The position numbers and the translations under genes are program-made. From Anseranas semipalmata (Eukaryota > Chordata > Aves > Anseriformes > Anseranatidae), in the NCBI GenBank assembly GCA_013399115.1, contig VXAA01003176.1:619104-683103 (forward strand): a DNA stretch of 64,000 nt. The letters run 5' to 3'. Shown piece by piece: positions 38,346 through 49,941 of the stretch. Below the pieces are notes generated by a model, which saw only the letters and a list, made by a program, of their open reading frames with translations, ran no database searches and had not been told where the DNA came from. Position 1 is the stretch's first letter. Every line of letters starts with the position of its first letter.

Positions 38346-39367
38346 TTTTCACTGTTCATGTACTCTTGCTCACAAATAACACAGCACTTGGTTCAGTACT
38401 GAGTCAGGTAAATAGAATGAAAATGTAGGACTTTGCTTGTCTCCTACCACATTGATAAAATACTCCATTTCTCACATCAAAAAAACCTTTCACAGTTAGA
38501 GCTATGTAATTTCACAGTTATATGAAAATAATTTGGAAACAATTGGCCTAATTTTATGCTACTACATTCACAGAAACACGCTGGCCAGCTATTATTTTAT
38601 TTACTTAGTAACATGTATCACAGCAGACTTTGCAAATAATTGTCTGTTGAAATCATATCGAAACACATTAGGTTTTGTCTTCACATTTGACTAGATTATT
38701 ACTGAAATTCTTATCAGAATGCACATGCAAAGTAAGAAAAGTCTTCCCAACATCCTAATTTTTGGCACTCTCAATGGACAGCAGAAATGAATTGTAAGAC
38801 TTAAGTGCTGATTTTTTTTAGCCCACTCTAGGGAATGGTGGATTTTCAAATCTAGGGATTAAATAGGTACATAATAACTAGTATCTGGTAAATGGCAAAC
38901 TAAATCAAAGCTGTTCCTTCTCATTATGTCCAGATAAAACATATCCAATGTTCAACAACTCCGTTTAATCTGTAATACCATGAAATTCAGAGTTAATGTA
39001 CCTAGTACCTAAAATTGCCTGAGCATGTTCTGCAGACCTCAGCTGTCCTCTCTAAGGCTAAAACACAAGTTGAATGAATAAACAGCTTAAGAGTGTTATG
39101 AAATATGAATCTGTATTTGCAGAATCTTTGCTATGTTCCATTTCACAAATAGGGTAGTGCGAAATCCAGTGATACCAGGGAATGACTGCTCTGCTCCAGA
39201 CCAGGAGCTTCATATACAGCCAACCTTGGCATACACAAATACATAAAACTATTAAAATGTAACTCTTAATTTAACCCTTTTTAGTTTATGCATACAGGCA
39301 AACGCAAATAGCAAAAGCTACAAAATCAAAACAATTTTGGTTAATTTATACTTCTAGATAAAGACTA

Positions 39368-39415
39368 ACTTTTATGTCAATGGAAATTTTTACTGCGTGC
39401 AGGATCTGACACTGC
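39368..39415 (+). repeat. Old CR1/L3-type 3'-end-like scrap
   Basis: TTTATGTCAATGGAAATTTT followed by GCAGGATCTGAC resembles the TGACTTCAATGGAA...GCAGGATC signature in the 3' part of old amniote CR1/L3 LINEs and the SINEs that borrow their tails. It is short and diverged, so the call is tentative. Confidence 0.4.
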
Positions 39416-40907
39416 ACAGAACGCAACTCTTGCCTTTGGTATTTACTTTATATCATCTAGAAGCCTCTAGTTTTGTTTTGGGATGCAGTATATGTTACTA
39501 TTACTTTGTGCCATGTGATAGTAACCTGGTAAGTCAGGTGTTTGTTTGTCTGTGTATATGCACATACATATTCTCCCATTGTACAAAAAAAGGCATTTTG
39601 AATCAAACAATAAACTGCAAACTAGATTTCCAAGCAAGCATCTTTCAGCATTAAGAAAGCTTCACTAGCAGGTAGTTTCACATACAACAGAAACAGACAA
39701 AGTTAACTGCATGCCTGAAAATCCTGCTTATTAACATACTACTTAAAAACGTGCAAGCGCTCTTTCTAATAAGCATCTTTATCGATTTCTGTAGAAACTA
39801 TTTCAAAATAAATGTCACTGAACGTCTCATATCAGTGAATATATTTATGATTTGCCATGTTGTAACCCATGCCACTGACCTAAAAAATTAGAAAAGGTAA
39901 TATCAAATCTACATAGTTTTACAATGATTGTAACTGTAGATATGCTTTTAAAAAACTCTTAATACATATAATTGACTGAGATCAAGCTTGTAAATATATA
40001 ACTAGGTACTTTTCAAAAATAGGCAACAAGGCATGAAGAGATACTGCCACATCCTACAACATATTTTTCCCTGCTTTTTTTTTTTCTTCTTCTTAATGTA
40101 AAAGAGAAGAACGTAACATATACAAAGTTTCTTTAACGAAGAAACCAATTTTTTTTTTTTAGAGCTCTGGGAAGAAAACATTTTTACAATGTGTACCCCA
40201 CAAACAATAATACTGTGGGGGAGGGATTAAGGATATTGTGCTTGCACTGGGTGCAAGACATTTAATCTTTAGATAGTAACAGAAAACATGGCGGATGTTT
40301 AGACTGGGATTCCAAAACACTGAATTTTTAGCTTTAACCTGCTGTAAGTCCTGGCTTTTTGGCATAGATTTCAGCCACATCTGAACCAAAAATTTACAAA
40401 AAGAGGGTTAAAAACAAAGGACTGCAGTCCAAATCTCATTCTAACTCTCCCTACAGCTTCCCTTCTCTGTTTCCTAGAAACTAAAAAACATCTAGATATG
40501 AAGTCCTGGCTTCAGTGAATCATATATCACTCTAAAAAGAATTTGGAGTTCACACATTACAGCTATTATTATTGGGTGGAGCAGGGGGAGAAAAAATAAG
40601 CAGTAATTCTACCTTAAGCCAAAGTGTTAATGTAACATTTAGTGTTTGTGGAAAGCAGGTGAAAAAAAGTGGACCTGTTATTTACTCATTATTATCACTA
40701 CACATATTACAGTAATGACTAATTGTATATTTATACTTTAAGATGGATTTTACTTGGTAACCATAATGATAGGCAGCAAAAACTTAAAATCTGATGTTTA
40801 TAAAGAAAACATCAGTATATGCATATGTGGTTAAATGAAGCACCATATTATATTTGATAAACTTGGTTTTCTTCAAATTCTTCATAAAGGAAATAGATTT
40901 CACATAC

Positions 40908-40958
40908 CTTTGAAATATTACTTGATCGACTTGTGGAACGCCCTGGGGATTTGTCATT
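40908..40958 (-). CDS. MARCHF1: MARCHF1 51-bp N-terminal exon
   Basis: Seventeen codons read N-D-K-S-P-G-R-S-T-S-R-S-S-N-I-S-K, which matches the serine/arginine-rich N-terminal cytosolic segment of MARCHF1. The acceptor is ttgttttccag|AATGAC and the donor TCAAAG|gtatgtg. The exon is phase 0 at both ends, so it too is frame-neutral. It joins the 80-bp exon to give S-K-A-S-S-P. The preceding exon with the canonical start was not found up to 64000. This exon is not used by the transcript that starts at 29182. Confidence 0.94.
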
Positions 40959-42260
40959 CTGGAAAACAAAATTAGAAGATTAAAAAAATTATGTTATTCA
41001 ACTTCTACCTAAGAAAAAGTTGTACTCTTTTTGTGATTGTGAATGCACAGCTTCTGTTTTTCCTTCAGTTTGGCTACTGACTGGCATAGTGGAAGACAGC
41101 TCAACAATTAAGCCATTACAATATTCATATGACTTACATCAGCAAAAGTTGAAAGAAGGTCTGCAAGAAATAAACGCTAGCACCTAATTGCTGTTGTTTT
41201 CCTTTGTTGGTGGTGGTGGGTTTTTTAACAGTATTTTGACTGAAAGATCAATGTATCATTGTGGCTTCTCATGAAAACTGCTACCCTTGTATGAACTGAA
41301 ACATTGTGCGACAAATAATGAAACCCACCTAGTTACACTAAGGTAACTTTTTGAGCATATCCCTGCCCAAAAAGTGGAGTTCTTCATTCAGGAAGATTAA
41401 ACAGCAGTATATCACTGCATGGCCAGACACATCTGAGAACAACAAATTGTAACTAGTCATAGGCACAGTTAATTTAATTTAACACCTAGCCCTCCATCCT
41501 CTCTCACCCCCAGGAACACACTCAGAGACAACACCAGAGGCTGAAACCCATTAATGACGTATCCATTGATAGCTACATTTCTAGAGCACAATGTTTTTGT
41601 TTGTTTGTTTGCTGCAAATTCAAATGAGGAAGTGAAACAATGGTTCAATTGCTTGAAATGGTTCAATTTTTTCTTCAGCAATACATTCAGCTGAAAAGGT
41701 AAAAGACATTTTGGAAAGAGTGCTCATCCCCATGGTAAATTCATGTTATCTTATGGCAATCACAGAAATGTTTTTCTCAGCAGTGAGAATATAGGTTCAA
41801 ACACTAAGGTGAAATATTTATAAAAACAAGATTGATTTTTAGCTAGAAAGGGTTGAGCTAGATACCATTCATGCAAGATTGTTAGATTACCTACTGGGGA
41901 CTGGGAGGGGGGGAGGCACAAAAACCAACGCAGAGCAAACCTGTGCAGCTTAATTCAGAACGCATGCATCACCACGGCAGGCCGACAAGTAAGTTCATAA
42001 TTTCCTACATACATGTCAACAGAAACCTTTAAACTTTATTATGACCCATCTCTCGTCATCTTTCATTTAAAGAATGACAGAAAAATACAGAAGCTGCCCC
42101 TGAAAAAGTCTAAATTTCCTACACCATTAATGCTAATTTCTAGACTAGAGATGTGCATCTCCCCAGCGATTCGTAGCACAGAACAGTTTTGCAATGGCAA
42201 AAATGGGTGGGGGGGGCACTTAGGCAATTTGTCAGCACACACTTAGGAAAAAAATACTTT

Positions 42261-42347
42261 TTTATTTATAAATAATAATATTTATAAATAATATTTATAA
42301 AAATATATAAATATTTATAATAATATTTATAAAAAATACTATTTTAT
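42261..42347. repeat. AT-only low-complexity tandem repeat
   Basis: Nearly 90 bp are almost entirely A and T, built from imperfect ATATTTATAAATA-like units that are close to self-complementary. It is likely slippage-derived, able to form hairpins and easily unwound. A CR1 3' end lies about 120 bp further along. Confidence 0.85.
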
Positions 42348-42465
42348 TCTACCATACAGGCTAATTCTCAGGACTTAAACACCTTCAGGTTTGTCTGTCA
42401 GAGTTTCTTCATTTCCTGGAAGAACTTTAAAAAAAATAAATATTCAAGTTATCGCTCATTTATTA

Positions 42466-42552
42466 CATCCTGTCCTTGAGGCTGGCCCTGCTTTGGGCAG
42501 GGAACTGAACCAGTTGATTCCTTCCGACCTCAAGTATTCTATGATTCGATTA
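42466..42552 (+). mobile_element. CR1 LINE 3' terminus, plus orientation
   Basis: The block GGCCCTGCTTTGGGCAGG, then CAGTTGATTCCTTCCGACCTCA and TATTCTATGATTCG, is the 3' end of an avian CR1 element, including the start of the terminal ATTCTATG repeat. Only about 85 bp is recognisable, which fits the usual severe 5' truncation of CR1 copies. Confidence 0.85.
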
Positions 42553-45500
42553 TTACTTCTGTGATATATTATCCACTGTAGCTTCGGTAAATATGCTTAA
42601 TAAATTACTATTTTCTTATACTTTCTAGACAACATTCAATATATACACTTTTGAATGTCTCCACAGAAAATATACTTTGTATTTTCTGGGTCAATGTTCA
42701 GAAATGCTCAGCTTTGACCTCAAAATAATCGAAGTTATGGACCCATGAAATTAATTCCCTTTTCACAGTTCAAAATTACAAATGGGGTTCATAGTCGAGA
42801 AACTCCCTACTAAAAGCATGCAACCTTTATCCTCCATCACTTGGCCTAAAGAAATATTTTGTATTTTCTGACAGTGTAGTGAACTCTGGAACTCTAGCTT
42901 TCTTTCTTTTAATCGCCTGTCACCAAAGATTCATTTTTAAAATCTGTTCCCTGGCCACAGCTCTCTAGGACCATCTAGGATGATCCATTCTTCACTATGG
43001 CACGTATCTCCTGTACTTCAGCTACAACGAGCTCCAGATCCGCTGACTGACAACCCCTAGCAGCCAAACTGCAGAGTACGAGCTCATCCACTGAATGGTC
43101 TAAGGTGAGAGAAAGAAGGCTGGCTCTACAGCTTTGGGAAATCAACAGAAAAAGGTTCATAATTTCCCAGTTCAGGCATTTCATGGTGATTCATCTCAAG
43201 GAGGACACAAATAAAACACAAATTGTTGCACTAAATAACCATATGTAAATCAAAGATAGAATTCCTCATTCAAGCTCACATTGAACTCGCATGACTGTTC
43301 ATACAAAGAAAGAACAGAATAGAAAAGTCATAGAAATATCTCTTTTGAAATGTCGTCCTTAAAGACTGCTTGTGTTCTACAATTCTATTATAATGCTTTA
43401 TCTTTATGAAATACATTGTTAAGAATAATTGATTCCTTTTCTTACTGTAAGTGAAGAGGAACTTTCTGTACTGAAGAACAATTTTCTTACAAGCTTGCTA
43501 AACACTGATAATAAAGATTGTTCTTCCATGCATTCAGTATTATTTTACATTTGAAAGGTTATATCCAAGAAAATATTTGTTCAAACATCTATGCATATTT
43601 TTGTGCATCACGCAAATGTCTTATCACGTCCTTCCAATCAGATTATTTGGAAAAAAAAAATAGCATTCACCTTTAAGAATTAACACTTCAAAGGAGGAAT
43701 TTTTTAATGCCTGTAACTAGGGTTTCTGATCTCCTTGACTGAGTTTTCTAATGCAGAGTTCTGGCCCTGGAGCAAAGCAAAACCAAAACACGCAGAGTGA
43801 TGTCTTGCTAAAATTCCGAAACTGCCTTTTTCTCCAGTCAACAAAACAGCAAAACACCTCCTTCCAAGACTCCACGAGAGCCACAAGCCTTTCAGGTTTC
43901 TTTTGTAGCTCCCTGTTAAACACACATGCTTACACTGCCCAGCTCATGTAGAGTGCTCTCCAAAGCCTGCATTTTGCTCTTTTCTATATTTAAACATTGT
44001 TCAAAAGCTCCTCATTAACTTTTTATTAAAGGATTCTTTATTACCCTATTATTTGAAAGAATGGAACAATTACATCCATCAACTTTAAAGTATTGTTCAG
44101 CATTTAGAATAATAATAATAAAAAAACTTTTGCACCTTTGGCTGACATATTATTCAATGATAGTGTCAATCAAGTGACCAGCATACAAAGATATGAAACC
44201 AAGTTTCCATCTGGTAGGTAACTGTAATTTTGAAATTGTTCTTATTCTAAATCTGGGTGAAAATGAATAAATGAATATGAGTAAAAAAAAAAAAAACAAC
44301 AGTATTTTTTAAATTTTCATTCATTCAAGTATCTTTTTGAAACAAGAAGAGGGATTTTACTTCATAAAACTTTATACTAAAAATTATAAGAAGGCTTTGC
44401 ACTAAACATTTCTCTGGAACAGGCAATGCTCCATTTCAAAAAGATCTAACAGTGCACTGCAAAATATTTGTCCTTAAGAAAAACTTCACCAAAACAGCTT
44501 CCTGCTGAAATTCTGAATTTAGATTAATTAGTGTTTTTCATCAAAACACTTCGTCTCCCCAGAAGAAAATAGTCAAGCAGCTTTATTCATTGTAATGTTG
44601 TATTATGCAGTTGAAAAAAACCCACACCGGAATGCCTCTCCTTACTTCCAGACATGCTGTTCCACCGGTATCTCATCTCCTCTATGCTGTGTTACATCTG
44701 CAGACTTGAGTGAGACTCTTTACCCCTCCTGCTCCCCTCTCACAACCAGCAACTTCAGAAATAAAACACTGATCAGGTATCTCTAAAACTGTGATAGCAC
44801 AGAAACAAGTTCCTGTAACTATTTTACAGAAATATAGAGAAAAATCAGTCTGTGTCTGTAAGTTTCCCACAAATTTAGTTTTACCAAGGTCATTTACAAG
44901 GATGCCTTTTAAAATGCAATTTCAATAGAAATTCTGGGAGAAGAAGAAAGAGAAACAATGCCTTGAAGTTTGAGATCATGACACGTTCATGGAACTGCTC
45001 TGGGATGAATTTTGTATGTGCCTGTTCCATCACATCATGCCAAGAAACCAACCCCAGGTTTAATAAGGAATTAAAAGAATTAAAATAACAGAATCACTCT
45101 TTTTCTGTCGTTAAATCACCTCCTAAAATTCCATTTCAGTACTAGACTGGGTTCTTGAACTGGTATTTTTTGCACTGACCAGCTTAAATTTAAGCCCATT
45201 AAACCTTCTGATGCTCAAAGACACATTTTTTTCCCCACTTGCAACTGTGACTCAGATTGCTAACAAACAGCATTTTTATTAAAGCAAGAGAATAAAACTC
45301 TGACTGGGTAGAGGAAAAGGGCAGGAGTAACAAATCCCCCAAATACTGCTGTAACACTTCAGGCTCTCATCATAGGAAGGGAAGAGTCAGATTAGCCGGT
45401 TGCTTTCTGACTCTTGCACTAGCTTTTCACACGCACAGTTAATGGTCTTAAGTTTTGCTGGGTAGCAAAGTGCATTTTAAGCCCACTGACCTGTTTGTCT

Positions 45501-47156
45501 GGTTTGCTCCCTTTAGCTGCTCTTGCCCTGCTCTGGCTCTGAGCACCACTGGGGCTAAGCCCGGCAGCTTGCTAACGTTGCACTGTGTCCCTCTGCAGAG
45601 GGCACAGTAGCGTCAGGAACTAATCACAGAATTCCCCCCCAAGGAGCTTCGTTTTTCAGCACCTTTTCACTTCTGGAATTTTAAACAGGGACAGATAGGG
45701 CTTTCACTTTAAGTCCTTAGCTACTAAGTATGTAGATGATCTCATATACCAATGTCAGTAGCTGGAAACCTAAAGATCTTGACAAAATGAGGAGGAATTA
45801 ACATATTTATGTACTTACATATATGTTACTTATACGATATACTTATTTCAGTATCTCAACATGAAAACGGAAAGACAAAAACATAAAACAAGCAGCGTTC
45901 ACTTTAACTAACACAGAAAAACTGCAATGCCCACAATTAATTACCACATAAATGCACAGTGTAACTACTGTGCATCATGCATAATTTTACTGTGGAGCCC
46001 AGAATGTTCTCAATACCAAGGAACAGCTGGGTTCAAAGCGTAAACTCACAGAAGAAAAGTCCACTGGGAATATTATTGTGATGCAGATGCAACCTTTAAC
46101 TAAAATAATAACAAAAGACAAATAGCTACTAATAAAAATAAAAAATAACGCACATATAGTATATCTATTATTCATACTTTTATGTTATATCACGTCTCTC
46201 TATGTAAAACATCTAAAAGGCTTTATCTACCTATATATGAATGTATTTATATGTATGGGTATGTAAATACATGCACTTTTTTCTTAGTTATCCACTACTG
46301 AGCATGGTCAGAGCCAGGATAACAGCATCTCCCACAGTACGGTTATTGTTACATTATTCAGGAACTATTTCACAGTTTCTCATGTTTGGGTCTAAATTAT
46401 TAAAATGAACACAAGTCTATACGTATTTATTTATGACTACTTATGCTGAGAAGGTAATGAGAGAGTTCCCACTGCCTGAGCATACTACTTGCCTCTTGGT
46501 CCGTTTGGACTTGGACCTCTTCTCTGTGGGAAGGATCCTAACAGCCTTCAGGGTAACTGGAAATTCCTAGACAGCTTTGATGTGAGGAATTTGAGTCCCA
46601 GAAGGAACTCAAAGCAGATTTTAGACTGAGAAAGAAGCTAAGCTGGAATTGACAGTTATCTTTCATTATTGATGGAATTAGTTTCTGTGCTGTTACACAT
46701 TTTATGTAACTTCTTCTGACTGTCAAATATTCAACAATTAGCCATGTAACTGCTCTTATAAATAGATCATACCACTATATCACCAACCATAAAATTACTG
46801 GTAGTTAAATCTTTATTTAAAAAATGTAAGAAAATTTTTATCTCCCTTCTTTGTAAGCAAACAAATAACTGTTTTGATAAATTTTAAGGAGTTTATTGAG
46901 TAAGAAGGTCAACATTTATGTCAAATCACCTACAAGGTCACTAGGCAAAAAGCCTCTGAAGAAGGTTAATCTAAACAGAATGAAGGTCTACACTGAACAG
47001 CACAGCTGTACAAAAACAGCTGATTATCACAAATAAAGCTTCTTGGGATGCTGCAGCAGTTTGCACATGCCATTCTGGCTATCATTGGTGTAAACAATTT
47101 AATTCAACATGACATAAAGAAGTTAGTTTTATTACCCTAGAAGTTGCTTATTTTCC

Positions 47157-47176
47157 ATATATATATATATATATAT
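47157..47176. repeat. (AT)10 microsatellite
   Basis: Ten perfect AT units. They form the last codons and stop region of a short minus-strand open frame, which argues against that frame being an ordinary conserved gene. Confidence 0.95.
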
Positions 47177-49142
47177 GTGGGCAGAAGAGTATATAGCAAA
47201 GATATAGCAAGCTCCCTGTTAGCAGGCTGTCGCATAGCCTTTCAGAAGAATCATGTACAGGTGCTTTGCTGGTCGTACGCCCTGTGACTGATTTTGCAGC
47301 TGAGGTATCTTTGTAGCCAGACTTGCGGCACGCAAGGCCGTAAAATCTCATGTTGGTACTCTGGCTGCGGTAAGGTTTAGAGACAAACATTTTATGAAAT
47401 TATTTTCTTCTTCAACAGTTTTCCCTCTGAAGAGAAAACCCATAATGCCACCAAGTGCACGACACAGACACACCACTGTGTTACTTACAGCTGCTTCTTA
47501 TACTGGTATGTTTAGTGGGCTAGGGTCCTTCTCTCTCCTATCTTACTTCACACCAGTCTCACTGGACACGGTGCAACAGCTTATCTGCAGCATAAGTTGT
47601 TAATGAGCATGAGAAATATATCAGAATCCGATCCAGCATCCTTTTGATTTGAAAATGCTAATTAGAATTTAATGAGGCTCAGAGCAATTTTCTTCACAGG
47701 CCAAGATGAGTCAATAGCGGGCTTGTTGTTAGAGTATAAGGGTTTCACAGCGATACTTCTACCTGCAATTACATGGACAATTTCCGTGTTACAGAATTTA
47801 GCTACCTTCTCTGTATTTCACAGAGGTACAAGGTCAAAACTGGTTTAAAAACTGGTATAAATACATTACTAGATTTTAAAAAATCCAACAGTGAATAAAC
47901 CTTGAAACACAGCCCAGGCGCTGACAGGGTACAGTCAGAAAACAGCATGTACTGAACACGGGAAACTGTTCTGAGGTAGAAAGACATCTTCACCTGCCAT
48001 AACTGCAACTCCTTAACAGCTCACAGGAAGAGCCACGTCTTACTTCGTTGCGCCAGACTCAGGAAAAGCAAAAAGTTCCAGAAGTCCTTGCCAAAATTAC
48101 ACATGAAATGATCATGAAGTTGGAAATACGTTCAACACATCTCAGTAAACTTACAGTGCGTGTCACATAACTGTCCCCGACTGATCGTGAGACAGAAGCT
48201 AGTTAGAAACTTCTCTTGGAAAATGATTTCTGGCAATGCCTTATACTAATGAGAATAAGGTTAAAGGAACAAAACTGGAAATACAAAAAAGCTGGGATTT
48301 CAGAAGATCAACATGCAAGGGTGAGCACAAATCTCTCAACACAGAAACCATACACAGGAGTCAAAGGGTCTTGCTCATTAGTACCTCCCGCTTTCTGAGA
48401 GCAAAGAGCACTTGTTCCTACTGCAATTAAGACAACCAGGAACGGGGGGCTGGAAGTGACTCTAATTTCCCTCTGCACCTGCAGACCACAGTGGAGCCAT
48501 TTGATTCAGTTCAGAGGCTGAAGGAGATCACGTCCTTTCCCTCATCGAGCGAATGAACTCGAACAAATCTTGAACTGATCTAAGAACAGTCTTCCACATT
48601 TTCCAGACTAGCTGCTGCAGATTAGTTACTTCTTTATCCAAGTCAATAAAATGTAGTGCAAAAATCCAGCCCCAGCCCCAAATGACTCAGGTTTGAGTTG
48701 AACAAGTTACCACAGGGGAAGTTTCCAACATACGCTATTTTATGAAGTTCCAACATGTCACAAATATCACAAATTGCATACACATCCCTCAGCAACAGAA
48801 CATCCTTTAGAAAGAATATTTGAAGCAGAGAAAATGCTAAAACATCCTGACTTAAAGTATGATAGGTTTCTGTGTCCAAAGCATCAAATTATTAGATACC
48901 AAAGAGAATTGAGGGGATTTGTACAAACGTGAAGAAGTACCAGCATTTTGTTCAATAAAATGCACCAATTTTTTTGTAAATCTCTCCTCTCACCTCCATT
49001 CAAAGAGGTGAAACTGCATGCTGCTCAGGATAGACACAGGCAGTAAGCAACACACCGCCTGGTGCCAGTGCATCTTCCTGCCTCCTCTGATGCAGGGCAA
49101 GAGAGTGAATTGCAGCTACTGGCAGAGAGATTTGGGCTGTGC

Positions 49143-49205
49143 TGTGGTGCAGCCCCGGCAGGCAGCTCAGCACCGCCCAGCCGCTTGCCCGCTCTCCCAG
49201 GCCCT
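49143..49205 (-). mobile_element. Terminal fragment of an avian ERVL-type LTR
   Basis: The plus sequence TGTGGTGCAGCCCCGGCAGG, then CAGCTCAGCACCGCCCAGCC and GCTTGCCCGCTCTCCC, is the reverse complement of the 3' terminus common in avian ERVL LTRs (normally TGTGGTTTAACCCC...GCAGCCGCTCGCTCACTCCC). Only about 60 bp is recognisable, so the rest has been lost or diverged. It is probably related to the family at 19795-20339, whose own copy lacks most of this segment. Confidence 0.55.
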
Positions 49206-49729
49206 CTCCACCAGAGCCCACAAACACCGACATCCTAACCAGTCGCTAGGTTAACCTAACGGAGCATTTTCTCCAAAGTCCTGTGATGACAACGTCTGAG
49301 CCACATCACGCAAAATACGATCTATAGTGTGAGCTTCAGAAGGCACAGACAAACACTGAGGCCCAGTAGGTGCTTATCAATTACAGAATTGGTAAGCCTC
49401 TTAGCCTCCTCTAGTCTTGCTATCCTCTCTGTAAAGAGTACGGGAGAAAGAAAATCATGTTACGTTGTAACCTTATTGTACTTTTCTTGCAAACAGTCAA
49501 GTTTACTATATCATCTTTTCTGTAAAAATACAGTAATGAAGGAAGTCTTGACTTCATCGAGTCCAGTCTTTTCCTATTTAGGTTTCTCTGCATGATCCCA
49601 TAGGGTTTAATTTCTTTGAATTTTCACCCTACTTCTCCACTACTGTATCCACACGGTAGCTTTCTCTCACATTGACTTCTAGCTTTTGTACATACTCTCA
49701 ATAACCTTGTTTTGTTGTTGTTTCGCTTA

Positions 49730-49732
<3 letters not shown>

Positions 49733-49770
<38 letters not shown>
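49733..49770. repeat. (AC)19 microsatellite
   Basis: Nineteen perfect AC units make this the longest pure dinucleotide repeat in the window. It is likely to be length-polymorphic. Confidence 0.97.
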
Positions 49771-49772
<2 letters not shown>

Positions 49773-49910
49773 TCAGGCATTAAATTTCCGTCTATTGCCC
49801 ATATCCCTAAGTCTTCCCCTTACTCAGGATGCCAATTTCACATGACCTGGCATGAAATGTGAAATATACCCTCACCTTCTGATTTCATTAGTGGACTGGC
49901 AAGGTCAGTA

Positions 49911-49941
49911 TTTTTCTTTCTTTCTTTTTTTTTTTTTTTTT
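49911..49941. repeat. T-rich tract
   Basis: A TTTC-interrupted run grades into 17 consecutive T, a simple homopyrimidine tract about 140 bp past the AC microsatellite. Confidence 0.9.

Larger units (their letters stand above)
29072..40907 (-). other. MARCHF1: MARCHF1 intron (11.8 kb) between the 51-bp and 80-bp exons
   Basis: The donor is TCAAAG|gtatgtg at the high end and the acceptor atttcaacag at the low end. The proximal 0.2-0.3 kb above 29182 would be promoter and 5' UTR for the alternative first exon. Elsewhere I see AT-rich sequence with a T14 tract at 34368-34381, a CpG cluster near 38.2 kb and an old repeat scrap near 39.39 kb. There is no other exon, RNA gene or recognisable LINE or LTR. 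Confidence 0.87.
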
